DNA of 64,000 nt from Fervidobacterium gondwanense DSM 13020 (GTDB lineage Bacteria; Thermotogota; Thermotogae; Thermotogales; Fervidobacteriaceae), in NCBI RefSeq assembly GCF_900143265.1, contig NZ_FRDJ01000001.1:186001-250000 (forward strand). Reading direction: 5' to 3'. Of this stretch, positions 21,832-31,228 are shown piece by piece (the first letter of the stretch is position 1; each line of letters opens with the position of its first letter). The position numbers were made by a program, and so were the translations under genes. Below the pieces are notes generated by a model. That model had not been told where the DNA came from and made no database searches. It worked only from the letters and a program-made list of their open reading frames with translations.

Positions 21832-22304
21832 TTTTCTCCTTAATGGTGGCTCTGAGCAGTGTGGTGTACGTAGTGGAGAGCGTTATTCCATTTCCTGTTC
21901 CGGGCGGCAAGTGGGGATTTTCCAACTTTCTTGTTTTATACCTTTCGGCATTTTCAACGCTTTCAGATGCCGTTCTGCTTGCGGTTTCAAAATCACTACT
22001 CGGCTCTGTTCTGTCCGGTAGTATTTTTACACCCGGTTTTTTCATGGGATTCTTTGGTAGCATCACAGCAGCTTTAGTGCAGAGCGTTCTCTCAAGACTG
22101 ACACCATTTAGTGTGCTTGGTTTAAGCATTGTCGGGATGGTAACGAATAATCTAGTACAGTTCTTAGTTGGGAGTGTCTTGATAGGTTCGAGGGCGATAT
22201 ATGTGCTGTTGCCGTTAGTGCTGGTACTCGGAACGTTTTCTGCGGTAGCTAATGCATACCTCGCAGTGCAAACAAGTAAGATTGTCGATAATAGGTTCAG
22301 TTAA
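21753..22304 (+). CDS. Gx transporter family membrane protein
   Basis: The 183-residue protein is mostly hydrophobic with about five membrane helices and the family signature GGKWGFSNFLVLYLSAF followed by VSKSLLGSVLSG. It was once annotated as heptaprenyl diphosphate synthase component I and is now grouped with S-component-like transporters; the substrate is unknown. The start is the TTG at 21753, which lies 8 bases after a good GGGAGG. That makes a 79-base overlap with the NusG II gene, so the two are probably co-translated. The NusG II neighbour supports the call. Confidence 0.82.
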   Translation: MRAEQNDNRIRKVKIPEGSNRHRKLVIFSLMVALSSVVYVVESVIPFPVPGGKWGFSNFLVLYLSAFSTLSDAVLLAVSKSLLGSVLSGSIFTPGFFMGFFGSITAALVQSVLSRLTPFSVLGLSIVGMVTNNLVQFLVGSVLIGSRAIYVLLPLVLVLGTFSAVANAYLAVQTSKIVDNRFS

Positions 22305-22341
22305 TATTTCAAAATACAATATTGCAGAGGGGGGAATAAGT

Positions 22342-23658
22342 ATGATAAAGAGATCCGATTTTCCGAAAAATTTTGTTTTTGGAACCGCAACGGCTGCTTA
22401 TCAGATAGAGGGGGCAGCAAACGAGGATGGAAAAGGTCCTTCGATTTGGGATATTTTTTCGCATACCCCGGGCAAGATCATGACTGGTGAAAACGGGGAT
22501 GTTGCCTGCGATCACTATCATCGTTTTAAAGAAGATGTCCAGTTAATGAAAGAGATAGGTTTAGACGCGTACAGGTTTTCAATCTCGTGGCCCCGAGTCA
22601 TGCCCGACGGGAAAAACATCAACCAAAAAGGTGTGGATTTTTACAACAGGTTAGTCGACGAGTTGCTTGAACATGACATAACCCCGTTCATAACACTGTA
22701 CCACTGGGATTTGCCATACGCACTGTACGAAAAAGGCGGATGGCTAAATTCAGACATCGCAATGTACTTCCGCGCCTACGCGACTTTCATGTTCAACGAA
22801 CTCGGAGATAGAGTTAAACACTGGATAACTCTCAACGAGCCATGGTGCTCTTCGTTCCTTGGATATTTCACCGGCGAACACGCTCCCGGGCATAAAAATC
22901 TTCAAGAAGCGATTGTAGCAGCTCACAATTTATTGAGATCACACGGTCACGCTGTCCAATCTTTCAGAGAAGAGGTAAAAGATGGAACTATCGGACTTAC
23001 TAACGTCGTTATGAAAGTAGAACCCGGCGATTCAAGGCCAGAGAGTTTCCTCGCAGCTTCGCTAGTCGACAAGTTTGTAAACGCTTGGTTCCATGACCCT
23101 GTTGTCTTTGGAAAGTATCCCGAAGAAGCCGTCAAGGTTTATCAGGAACGAGGGCTTCAGGTAATGGAAAACGACATGGACATTATATCTACTCCTATTG
23201 ATTTCTTCGGTGTAAATTACTACACGAGAACGCTTGTCGTATTTGATACAACTAATCCGTTGGGATTTTCGTACGTCCAAGGCGACTTGCCGAAGACCGA
23301 GATGGGCTGGGAGATTTATCCGCAAGGCTTATTTGATATGCTTGTCACACTGAAAGAAAGATACAGATTACCTCTTTATATAACAGAAAACGGAATGGCT
23401 GGACCAGATAAGATAGAAAATGGAAAGGTAAAAGATACCTACAGAATTGAATATTTAGAAAAACATTTTGAGAAGGCATTGGAAGCGATAAACGCAGGAG
23501 TGAATTTGAAAGGTTATTTCATCTGGTCTTTGATGGATAACTTCGAATGGGCTTATGGGTATTCGAAACGCTTCGGAATAATATACGTCGATTACAACAC
23601 GCAGAAACGTATTTTGAAAGACTCTGCGTACTGGTTGAAAGATTTCCTCATATCGTAA
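22342..23658 (+). CDS. bglA: Family 1 glycoside hydrolase, beta-glucosidase
   Basis: The 438-residue GH1 enzyme begins KRSDFPKNFVFGTATAAYQIEG, the classic N-terminus. The acid/base is Glu166 in TLNEPW and the nucleophile Glu349 in ITENGM; FSISWPRV and YHWDLP also match. There is no signal peptide, so it cleaves imported cellobiose or similar beta-glycosides in the cytoplasm. Longer in-frame starts run back into the Gx gene, but the ATG at 22342 follows GAGGGGGGAATAAGT. No sugar transporter or regulator adjoins it. A strong bidirectional terminator follows at once. Confidence 0.95.
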   Translation: MIKRSDFPKNFVFGTATAAYQIEGAANEDGKGPSIWDIFSHTPGKIMTGENGDVACDHYHRFKEDVQLMKEIGLDAYRFSISWPRVMPDGKNINQKGVDFYNRLVDELLEHDITPFITLYHWDLPYALYEKGGWLNSDIAMYFRAYATFMFNELGDRVKHWITLNEPWCSSFLGYFTGEHAPGHKNLQEAIVAAHNLLRSHGHAVQSFREEVKDGTIGLTNVVMKVEPGDSRPESFLAASLVDKFVNAWFHDPVVFGKYPEEAVKVYQERGLQVMENDMDIISTPIDFFGVNYYTRTLVVFDTTNPLGFSYVQGDLPKTEMGWEIYPQGLFDMLVTLKERYRLPLYITENGMAGPDKIENGKVKDTYRIEYLEKHFEKALEAINAGVNLKGYFIWSLMDNFEWAYGYSKRFGIIYVDYNTQKRILKDSAYWLKDFLIS

Positions 23659-23661
23659 ACC

Positions 23662-23687
23662 AAAAGAGCCCCATTAGGGGCTCTTTT
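23662..23687. terminator. Bidirectional Rho-independent terminator
   Basis: AAAAGAGCCCC and GGGGCTCTTTT form an 11-base perfect stem with the loop ATTA. A/T runs at both ends let it serve the glucosidase gene from the left and the flagellar operon from the right, which converge here. Confidence 0.92.
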
Positions 23688-23702
23688 CATATTTTTCATT
23701 TC

Positions 23703-24776
23703 TCATTTCAGTCCGTACAACCTCTCTTTTGGGCTGACTATCTCTGTTATCCTTACGCCGAAGTTTTCGTCGATAACAACAACCTCACCACGTGCGATAA
23801 GTTTGTTATTCACATATATGTCAACCGGTTCACCTGTGAGTTTATCAAGCTCGATAAGTGAGCCGATTCCAAGTTCCATGACTTCTTTGAGTGTTAATTT
23901 TGTTCTGCCAAGCTCAACTGTTACATTGAGCGGTACATCGAAAAGCAGCTGCAACCTTTCATCTATAACTTGCGGTTTTTCTGCCTCTTCTGCTCTTCCA
24001 AAGTCTTCAAATTGCACTGGCCTTGCAGCAACCGTTGGTTGTTCCCTCCTTGGTTGAGCAAATGTCTGAGCTTGTGCTGAGGCTTGTCTTTGGGTTTCAA
24101 CTTTTTGTTTAGATTTTTCAGGTTGTTGCGTCGCACCAAAGATCATATCGTACAATTTTCTGACAAACGGGATAGGCATTGCCATGAAAAATCTTGCTTC
24201 TTTCAGTCCTTCTATCGTCATGGTAAAGGTTGCCTTTGCAACTTTATCACTTTCATTTCCAATTGGTGGAAATTTGATGTTTTCGTCGTCAAAATTCATT
24301 ATTTCAGTATTTGGTGGCGTGATGCTTACGGGTTCCTTAATCATGTCAGAAAGTGAAGTCGCGGCTGAGCCCATCATCTGATTCATCGCTTCACCAACCG
24401 CACTCAATTTAAATTCATCGAGTTCCTCATTTTCTACTTGCCCGACGCCACCCATCATGATGTCTGCTATTTCTGCAGCCAGTATTTTTTCTAGAACTAA
24501 TGCATTCAGCCCTTCAACACTTCCTTCAAAGTGAATTGTAACGCAAACTTTTTCCCCTCTGATTTCGTTTCTAAGTTCTCTTAGTGTTTTTACTTCAACT
24601 TCTGGCGTGGAAATATCAACTTTTCTTCCCAATATATTCGATAAAGCAGTAGCACCGGCACCGAGGATTATATTTCCAACCTCGCCAACCATGTCTTTTT
24701 CTATGTCTGTAAGAGCTTCAACTTGTCCAAGCAGCGCGTCTAATTCTTCTTGGCTCAAAAAATCGTTTCCCATCAT
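23703..24776 (-). CDS. fliY: Flagellar motor switch phosphatase FliY
   Basis: FliY is a switch-complex protein that also dephosphorylates CheY-P. The protein has an N-terminal CheY-binding-like peptide (FLSQEELDALLGQ), a CheC-type domain with both phosphatase half-sites (GEVGNIILG and GEAMNQMMG, each with the Glu-x2-Asn pair), a Gln/Pro-rich linker at about 215-265 and a C-terminal SpoA/FliN domain (LNVTVELGRTKLTLKEVMELGIGS). The layout matches the Thermotoga and Bacillus type rather than the short enteric FliN. The ATG overlaps the fliM stop by 4 bases; it is the last gene of the operon. Confidence 0.95.
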   Translation of the reverse strand: MMGNDFLSQEELDALLGQVEALTDIEKDMVGEVGNIILGAGATALSNILGRKVDISTPEVEVKTLRELRNEIRGEKVCVTIHFEGSVEGLNALVLEKILAAEIADIMMGGVGQVENEELDEFKLSAVGEAMNQMMGSAATSLSDMIKEPVSITPPNTEIMNFDDENIKFPPIGNESDKVAKATFTMTIEGLKEARFFMAMPIPFVRKLYDMIFGATQQPEKSKQKVETQRQASAQAQTFAQPRREQPTVAARPVQFEDFGRAEEAEKPQVIDERLQLLFDVPLNVTVELGRTKLTLKEVMELGIGSLIELDKLTGEPVDIYVNNKLIARGEVVVIDENFGVRITEIVSPKERLYGLK

Positions 24777-25762
24777 TCTTCTTCACCTTCCTCGATTACC
24801 TCGGTAACTTTAACAGCATAATTCCCCTTATACTGTCCTGGTTTGCCGAGGAATTTCGTTCTTCCGTTGATTTCAACGCGAATTGGATCCGTGTAGTGTT
24901 CTCTAAGCCTTATGACGTCGCCAACTTCCAAAGTTAGCACTTCACCAAGTGTCAATGTAGTTTCACCTATTACAGCGATAACTTCGAGTTTTGTCTTTTG
25001 CAGGTTTTCTTTTAAATTATCTATATGTTCTTTCGTAATTTCTTTCTGCTTGATTTTAAACCAGCTCTGCGTTGTGAGTTTCTCACCAATCGGTTCAATA
25101 ACCGATGATGGCCAGCAGATGCTCATGTACCCTTCAACTTTTCCAAAATTGACGAAGAATGTTATCGCCAAAACCATCTCGTTACTCGGTACAATCTGGA
25201 CAAACTGCGGGTTGGTTTCCGTTGATTCGACAACCGGAATAAATGGGTGAATGGAGATCCAGGCTTGAGACAGTGAAGTAAGTATATTTACAATCTCCTT
25301 TTTGATTATTCCCGTTTCTATTTCAGTTGGCACACGTTTAACATCGGCAACTTCTCCAGGTCCTCCGAGAAGAACATCCAGAATGCCGTAGAATATCTCA
25401 AGGCTCATGTTAAATATGGCGCTACCGACAAATTCACGTGCTGTATATATCGTTATGAACGACGGATTGCTTATGGATTTCATGTATTCATCGTACGTGA
25501 GCTGATCGATACCAACAACGTTTACGGATGTAAACGACCTCAATTTTCCAGAAAGATATGTCGAGACACTTCTGGCAAAGTTCTCGTGAATCATCTGAAC
25601 AGTTCTTATCTGCTCTTTTGAGAATTTTTGAGGACGCAAAAAATCATACGTGCGAACCTTTTTCTCTTCGCCCTCTTTCTTTACTTCTTCTATATTCACT
25701 TCTCCTTGAGAAAGCGCAGATAATAACCTATCTATTTCCTCTTGGCTAAGAACATCGGACAA
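24773..25762 (-). CDS. fliM: Flagellar motor switch protein FliM
   Basis: FliM receives CheY-P and joins FliG to FliY/FliN in the C-ring. The 329-residue protein starts VLSQEEIDRLLSAL (CheY-P binding helix), has the middle CheC-like domain (SKEQIRTVQMIHENFARSVSTYLSG, with DEYMKSISNPS) and ends in a SpoA domain (TTLTLGEVLTLEVGDVIRL). The start is TTG, about 8 bases after GGGAGG, and gives the usual N-terminus. It lies 43 bases after fliL. Confidence 0.96.
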   Translation of the reverse strand: MSDVLSQEEIDRLLSALSQGEVNIEEVKKEGEEKKVRTYDFLRPQKFSKEQIRTVQMIHENFARSVSTYLSGKLRSFTSVNVVGIDQLTYDEYMKSISNPSFITIYTAREFVGSAIFNMSLEIFYGILDVLLGGPGEVADVKRVPTEIETGIIKKEIVNILTSLSQAWISIHPFIPVVESTETNPQFVQIVPSNEMVLAITFFVNFGKVEGYMSICWPSSVIEPIGEKLTTQSWFKIKQKEITKEHIDNLKENLQKTKLEVIAVIGETTLTLGEVLTLEVGDVIRLREHYTDPIRVEINGRTKFLGKPGQYKGNYAVKVTEVIEEGEEE

Positions 25763-25805
25763 GGTTTTTTCCTCCCGATAAGTCGTATAGTTTTTGAGAT
25801 GTTCA

Positions 25806-26330
25806 TCACTGGACAGTACTTATCGCTTTTATGTATATATATACATTAAGTACTCCTAACTTCTCTTTTTCGCCAGTAAAACCCGTAATTTGATTAACAG
25901 CTTCCCTTATTTGCTTTTTCAAAAGATCTAATCCCGCCGGGGTAACTAAATCGAATCGTTCTTTACTCAAGAATATGGTACTTAAAGCATCCATTATTTC
26001 GTCATTTTTCTCACCGACAGCTGCCCTACACGGCTCGCTGCCGACAAGCAATGTTAGTGAGTCTACAACAACAACATCACGCCCACCTTTAAGCATGAAG
26101 GTTTGGTATTTTCCAGCGGTTATAACAACCGCTTTAATCTGTGTAGGTGCGGCTTGCTCAGCTTGTTGTTGTTCTTCTTGGCTTGGTTGCTTATTTGATC
26201 CCAAAACAAAGAAAACTGCCAAACTTACAACCAAAGATATGACAAGTGGAATTGCCACTAATTTTATTATGTTAAATAACCCGCCTTTCTTTTTTCCACC
26301 TTGCTCTTGTTGTTCCATTTCTTCAGGCAT
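25806..26330 (-). CDS. fliL: Flagellar basal body-associated protein FliL
   Basis: FliL surrounds the stator units and aids torque. The 174-residue protein has a short cytoplasmic Glu/Gln/Lys tail, one membrane helix at about 21-46 (ending FFVLG), a Gln-rich linker and a periplasmic domain with FMLKGGRDVVVVDSLTLLVG, ending in a paired-helix segment with QIREAVNQITG. Weak overall conservation is usual for FliL; position between motB and fliM supports it. Confidence 0.88.
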   Translation of the reverse strand: MPEEMEQQEQGGKKKGGLFNIIKLVAIPLVISLVVSLAVFFVLGSNKQPSQEEQQQAEQAAPTQIKAVVITAGKYQTFMLKGGRDVVVVDSLTLLVGSEPCRAAVGEKNDEIMDALSTIFLSKERFDLVTPAGLDLLKKQIREAVNQITGFTGEKEKLGVLNVYIYIKAISTVQ

Positions 26331-26349
26331 CTTTTCTTCCTCCCTTTTA

Positions 26350-27222
26350 TCAACTACCCCTTGTTTCTCGTTTAATTACTATTTCTATCTTTCGATATCT
26401 GGCTCTGGTGTTTTCGACATCTCTGTTATACTTTGACGTTAGTTCTGACCGTTTTGTTTGATATTCTTCCGTAGATATTTTACCACTTTCGTAGTCACTT
26501 TGAAGTTTTGAAATATCGTAATCGTAATTAGCTTTAATAGATTTCAATTCTTTGTTGACATCAACGTCGCCTCTTCCAATTGGGACAAACCTGTCTGGCG
26601 AGTAAAAGTAGTCTATATCAAATAGTCCAGAACGAACCTCTGCATATCTTAAGACGTATCTTTTTTGCTTCAGTTCAGTGAGCATGAAGTTAACAACACT
26701 CGATGCTCTGGCGCTGCTAAGGTGCCAGTTGGATGGATATATCGAGTCTGGTGTCGTGGGTCTATCGTCGGCATATCCTCTAACTTCAATTATGTTCGAA
26801 GTATACTCAAGTATCACCGCTCCGAGTTTCTCTATTATCTCTTTCGCCTCAGCAGTGAGTTTAGCACTCCCTGTTTCGAAAATCTTGAAGTTTGTTAATG
26901 TAATGAACGTCCCCTCGTCACGCTCTTCAATTGTTACCTTTCCTTTGTATTCTTCGGAAATCCTGAGTAACTCTTGGTATACGCCGGGTTTTTGAGATAT
27001 GAGCGCCTCTTCGCTAACAGTTTGACCACCTGTTAATACGCTGGGCGGGTTGCCGCTCAGAGCTAATGTTAAACCCACAACAATCTGTTGAAACTTACCT
27101 GGGCTTATGCTCGACATCGCAAATAGCAAAACGAAAAATGTCAGTAACAACGTGACCATGTCGCCATATGTATTGAGCCATTCAGGGACGGACTTGCAAA
27201 CACACTTTTCCTTTTTAGCCAT
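26350..27222 (-). CDS. motB: Stator protein MotB
   Basis: MotB anchors the stator to the cell wall. The single N-terminal helix carries the ion-binding aspartate in TYGDMVTLLLTFFVLLFA, followed by a plug region and an OmpA-like peptidoglycan domain with ETGSAKLTAEAKEIIEKLG and EVRGYADDRP. The C-terminal 60 residues are a charged helix not found in enteric MotB. Ion type (proton or sodium) cannot be decided here. The ATG overlaps the motA stop by one base. Confidence 0.95.
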   Translation of the reverse strand: MAKKEKCVCKSVPEWLNTYGDMVTLLLTFFVLLFAMSSISPGKFQQIVVGLTLALSGNPPSVLTGGQTVSEEALISQKPGVYQELLRISEEYKGKVTIEERDEGTFITLTNFKIFETGSAKLTAEAKEIIEKLGAVILEYTSNIIEVRGYADDRPTTPDSIYPSNWHLSSARASSVVNFMLTELKQKRYVLRYAEVRSGLFDIDYFYSPDRFVPIGRGDVDVNKELKSIKANYDYDISKLQSDYESGKISTEEYQTKRSELTSKYNRDVENTRARYRKIEIVIKRETRGS

Positions 27223-28010
27223 TATGCACCAGCCCCTTGAATCTGGGCTTCGTATTTCACTTTTTCTGCACTTGGTAAGTAAGACTTGAGCTTTTCTTCG
27301 AGCACTCTTGGGTTTTCACCAGCTTGTATGGATATTACACCTTCAAGTATCATGCGTTTAGATAATTCCAAATCTGCCGCTCTTTTTGCAATTTTTTCTG
27401 CAATTGGAATTCCAACGATGTTCGCAAGAATTGAACCATACAATGTTGTTATGAGAGCAACTGCCATTGACGGTCCAAGTGTTTCAGGACTGTTCAAGCT
27501 CTTCAACATCTGGATCAAACCAACGAGCGTTCCGATCATACCGAATGCCGGTCCAAATGTACCGAGTGAGTCGAAGAAACCTTTCTGGTCCATCATCTCA
27601 GCAGTGGCCATGTCTATTTCAATCTCCATCATAGTTCTCAATACTTCTGGCTCTGTACCGTCCACAACAAGTTGTACAGCTTTTTTGAAGAAAGGATCCT
27701 GGATTTCTTCTAAATTCGCTTCAAGTGAGAGTAAACCTTCTCTTCTCGCTTTTTCAGAGAATGAAACGAGTGTACGAAGATTTCCGACGTAATCGATCTT
27801 CGGTTCTTTTATCGCACCCATTATAACCTTGACTATACCAAAAACAACGTTTTTCTTGTTTGCCGTTATTGCCGAGGATAGCGCCCCACCGACTGTAATG
27901 ACCAAAGATGGTATGTTAATGAACGTCGCAAAGTCGCCTTGACCACTTATTATACCGTAAACCATCATTCCGAAACCAACGACAACACCTAAAATAACAG
28001 TTATGTCCAC
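27222..28010 (-). CDS. motA: Stator protein MotA
   Basis: MotA forms the pentameric ion channel with MotB. The 262-residue protein has four membrane helices in the usual places, PSLVITVGGALSSAI, the cytoplasmic loop FSEKARREGLLSLE, and the pore helices FGPAFGMIGTLVGLIQML and ALITTLYGSILANIVGIPIAEK. The start is GTG, overlapping the flbD stop codon. It precedes motB directly. Confidence 0.96.
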   Translation of the reverse strand: MDITVILGVVVGFGMMVYGIISGQGDFATFINIPSLVITVGGALSSAITANKKNVVFGIVKVIMGAIKEPKIDYVGNLRTLVSFSEKARREGLLSLEANLEEIQDPFFKKAVQLVVDGTEPEVLRTMMEIEIDMATAEMMDQKGFFDSLGTFGPAFGMIGTLVGLIQMLKSLNSPETLGPSMAVALITTLYGSILANIVGIPIAEKIAKRAADLELSKRMILEGVISIQAGENPRVLEEKLKSYLPSAEKVKYEAQIQGAGA

Positions 28011-28213
28011 TATTCATCACCTACCAAAGGTGGTAAGAATACTTTTTTCTTGTATTCCATGATCCTGTTCACCACTTCTTGAACTGGTTCGAGAACGATG
28101 TACTTTCTACCGTTGTACAACGTTATCGTTGTGTCAGGATTCGCCTCAATTTTTTCTATGTATTCGGCATTGAGGTAGAACTCTTTCCCGTTCATCCCAG
28201 TTACTTTTATCAA
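28010..28213 (-). CDS. flbD: Flagellar protein FlbD
   Basis: This 67-residue protein has the family pattern GKEFYLNAEYIEKIEANPDT, TLYNGRKYIV, then EVVNRIMEYKKKV. FlbD proteins of this small type lie between flgE and motA in many flagellar operons; the role is unknown (they are unrelated to the Caulobacter regulator of the same name). Start TTG, with GAGGTG eight bases upstream. Confidence 0.9.
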   Translation of the reverse strand: MIKVTGMNGKEFYLNAEYIEKIEANPDTTITLYNGRKYIVLEPVQEVVNRIMEYKKKVFLPPLVGDE

Positions 28214-28249
28214 TTATCTCACCTCGAATTTCGCGTGAAGTTCACACTA

Positions 28250-30559
28250 TTATCTTCTGAGGTTCACCACTTCTTGGAGTATTTGGTCCGCTGTTGTTAT
28301 CGTTCTCGCGTTCGCTTGGAAACCTCTCTGTGCAATAATCAATTTCGTAAATTCTTCCGAAAGGTCAACGTTAGACATCTCAAGCGCACCTGCGACAAGC
28401 GAACCAAATCCGCCTTTTCCTGGTTGTCCAATGCGCATCGTTCCGCTGTTTGCACTTTCACCGTACAGCGAGTTGCCAAGTTCAAGTAAACCAGCTGGGT
28501 TGTTGAATGTAGCAAGTGCTACCTTTCCAAGCACGTCAACAAGCCCGTTTGTGAATGAACCTATGATGTCGCCATTTTCTGATATGGAGAACGACTCAAG
28601 AACACCCTGCGCATTCCCATCTTGCGATTTTACAAATGCATCTGCCAATGCGGCAAATTGTGTCATGCTGTTTAGGTCTAACTTTATCTTAACTATACCA
28701 TCACCATTTTCACCTGCGTTGAAAAGAATTGCATCTATGTTCTCGCCTTCCGAAATCTCTCCAGTTGCCGGGTCAAACGAATTGACGCCAAGCAACCTTC
28801 CAGTCTTGTCGAATCTCAATACCCCGAAGCTGCCATTTGTTATTTCTGTCGCCGTATCATAATTAGATAGGTATTTGATGTTTTCACCGGAAGCGCTTCT
28901 GATTCTAAATGCCCAGGCATTCTCATGTTCACCATAAACGGAGGCAAGTTTTACAAAATCAATGTATAGCGTGTACGGATTTCCAAGAGAGTCGTAAACC
29001 TGGGTTGATGTCGTGTAGAAGGGTGATTTAAACGATACAACAGAGAAGTTCGTCGGGTTGTCCGCTTCGTAGAACCTCGGCTCGCCAGATCCCGGGATTG
29101 TCACCAAATCAACTTTCGATGGCTGGTAAATTTCGTCGATGTATGAATTTCCGTTCACGAGGTTTGAGTCGTATATTGTGTTATCCCCATTTGTAAGCAG
29201 TACGTTATACGTACCTATCGAATCGCCCGTAACAGAGTCTCTAAGCACTCTTACCACACCGTATTTTCCCTGCGTGTATTCGAAGGAAACTTTTCCATTA
29301 GCTCCATCTTGAACCGCAGTAACTATTTCTGACCCAAATGTCTTTCCGTTTATTTCAATCCTTATCCTGTACTGCCTTCCAGCAACGAGAGATGCGTCAG
29401 ATAGGCTCTGAGTACCGGCAGAGTTTATGTCAGCTGAAAGGCCTGTCGATGTTCCATCTAAATTTTCTATGTAGTACCTTACTGTATAATTTCTTGTGAT
29501 TTGGCCATTAACTGTTGATGCAACGTTGGAAGAATCGAATTCCAAACCGATCGGGGCAACCTCTTGCGTTGAAGCTGCGATTTCAACTGTATAAGTCTGT
29601 CCGTTGATGAGTTTTTCAGATGTGATTGCTTCAGTTACCGCACCGTTCAGAACGTTTCTCGAAAGCGTATCAACAATCTTTCCCGAGCTGTCCCTGATTA
29701 TGAAAAGGTAATTTCCATCCTGCTGTTGAATTGGATCTGTTAGGGAGATGGCGCCACTTGATGCCGTACCAGTGAGTTTCTGCTTTATAGCGCCGGCGTT
29801 AACAATATTGCCAAATTTGTCAAACTTCATGTATATCTTTCCATCTATTTTATCGTCTATATTAGCATCTATCTTACCCTGGTAAATCTGGTAGTCACTA
29901 AACGTATCTTCAAGCCCTCCAAAGTCCCTCTCAAACGTTACCTTAGTATTGATAGTTCTGCCTCCATAACCATTTATAGCAATCACAAATTTTTCAGGTC
30001 CGACGCGCGCATCGAGGTTTCCAGCAAGTGACATGCGAGATGTTTGTTTCGCTGGCATGCTCAAACCAGAAGATATCTGGATGCTATCAATTGGTTTGTT
30101 TGTATCAACAAACCTTCTGCCAGACATCGGATCTACTTCCGCTATCCAACCTTGGAGTTTCAAACCAGTCGTCGGCTGGACTATAGTACCGTTTAAGTCA
30201 AGATCAAAGTTGCCAGCTCTTGTGTAGAAGTATCTCTGACCATTCGAAAGGATGAAGAAACCTTCACCTTGGATAGCAAGGTCCGTCTTCTTACCTGTGT
30301 TCTGGAAACTTCCTTGATTCATTATTTTGTCTATCGATGCGACCCTTATACCGTAACCAATCTGCTTTGGGTTCGTACCACCAGTGCTGTCTGACGCCCT
30401 TCTTGACATATCGAGAATCTGAGAGAAGTTCGTCGCGTAGGTTACCCTTGCACCTTTAAAACCTATCGTGTTCACGTTGGCAATGTTGTTGCTAACAACG
30501 TCTATTTCCTGTTGAAATCCCTGAAGTCCAGAAACACCGCTGTAAAGTGACCTCATCAT
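28250..30559 (-). CDS. flgE: Flagellar hook protein FlgE, large form
   Basis: FlgE subunits build the flexible hook. The N-terminus is diagnostic (MRSLYSGVSGLQGFQQEIDVVSNNIANVNTIGFKG) and so is the C-terminus (SNVDLSEEFTKLIIAQRGFQANARTITTADQIL). At 769 residues it is much longer than the roughly 400 of enteric FlgE. The extra is in the surface-exposed middle, where two fibronectin-like stretches both contain GQTYTVEI-like or GRQYRIRI-like strands and NG/TG turns, suggesting internal duplication of a beta domain. It follows flgD by 12 bases. Confidence 0.95.
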   Translation of the reverse strand: MMRSLYSGVSGLQGFQQEIDVVSNNIANVNTIGFKGARVTYATNFSQILDMSRRASDSTGGTNPKQIGYGIRVASIDKIMNQGSFQNTGKKTDLAIQGEGFFILSNGQRYFYTRAGNFDLDLNGTIVQPTTGLKLQGWIAEVDPMSGRRFVDTNKPIDSIQISSGLSMPAKQTSRMSLAGNLDARVGPEKFVIAINGYGGRTINTKVTFERDFGGLEDTFSDYQIYQGKIDANIDDKIDGKIYMKFDKFGNIVNAGAIKQKLTGTASSGAISLTDPIQQQDGNYLFIIRDSSGKIVDTLSRNVLNGAVTEAITSEKLINGQTYTVEIAASTQEVAPIGLEFDSSNVASTVNGQITRNYTVRYYIENLDGTSTGLSADINSAGTQSLSDASLVAGRQYRIRIEINGKTFGSEIVTAVQDGANGKVSFEYTQGKYGVVRVLRDSVTGDSIGTYNVLLTNGDNTIYDSNLVNGNSYIDEIYQPSKVDLVTIPGSGEPRFYEADNPTNFSVVSFKSPFYTTSTQVYDSLGNPYTLYIDFVKLASVYGEHENAWAFRIRSASGENIKYLSNYDTATEITNGSFGVLRFDKTGRLLGVNSFDPATGEISEGENIDAILFNAGENGDGIVKIKLDLNSMTQFAALADAFVKSQDGNAQGVLESFSISENGDIIGSFTNGLVDVLGKVALATFNNPAGLLELGNSLYGESANSGTMRIGQPGKGGFGSLVAGALEMSNVDLSEEFTKLIIAQRGFQANARTITTADQILQEVVNLRR

Positions 30560-30571
30560 ATATTATCACCC

Positions 30572-31228
30572 CTAAGCATAGATTTCTGATATTTCTGATA
30601 TATCGTAGATCTTGCTGTTCACGACAACATTGATGTTGCTCCCGTCAAACTGCACACCTGAAACAACACCGCTCTCAACGCTCGGGATTTCTTCGAAATC
30701 CCCATTGCCAGTTGATTTAAGGATTTTGAATACGTATTTTCCGTCTTTTACCTTGACACCTGTCTCGTCTTTTCCATCCCAAGCAAGAAGTTGCATACCT
30801 GCTTCTACGTTACCTAGTTTTTGTTCTTTAACGAGCTTCCCGTCCTGGGTGTATATCCTCACAACGATGTTCGCTGGTTCGTTCAAAGTAAACGTTTTGG
30901 TTTCAGGAACGCCGTTTGATACCATTATCGTGTTCGTCTTTACAACGGCAGTCTTTCCAATCATGGAGACTGCTTGCGTTCTGTAAAGTTGCGCTGCTGT
31001 GTCTACGAACGTTTGAACGGATTTGCTCATGTTCATTATCTGTTCAAGCGACGAGAGCTGGGACATCTGAGCTATAAAGTCCCTATCTTTCATTGGCTCG
31101 AGTGGGTCCTGATTTTTGAGTTGAGTTGTCAACAACCTCAAGAATGCCTCTTTGTCTAAGTCCTTTTTCGTCGTGCGCTCAGTCACGCTTGAAAAGAGGT
31201 TAGACGTTGCGTTCACGTTCATCATCAT
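30572..31228 (-). CDS. flgD: Flagellar hook capping protein FlgD
   Basis: FlgD caps the growing hook. The conserved N-terminal segment is present (DKEAFLRLLTTQLKNQDPLEPMKDRDFIAQMSQLSSLEQ), then a FlgD Ig-like domain (FTLNEPANIVVRIYTQDGKLV, QLLAWDGKDETGVKVKDGKY). The ATG at 31228 lies 7 bases after GAGGTG; a GTG two codons earlier is too close to that site. It overlaps the end of fliK by 29 bases. Confidence 0.95.
   Translation of the reverse strand: MMMNVNATSNLFSSVTERTTKKDLDKEAFLRLLTTQLKNQDPLEPMKDRDFIAQMSQLSSLEQIMNMSKSVQTFVDTAAQLYRTQAVSMIGKTAVVKTNTIMVSNGVPETKTFTLNEPANIVVRIYTQDGKLVKEQKLGNVEAGMQLLAWDGKDETGVKVKDGKYVFKILKSTGNGDFEEIPSVESGVVSGVQFDGSNINVVVNSKIYDISEISEIYA

Noticed and set aside
22252-22341. 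30-residue N-terminal extension of the GH1 enzyme
   Set aside because: It overlaps the end of the Gx transporter gene; the ATG at 22342 has a good ribosome site.
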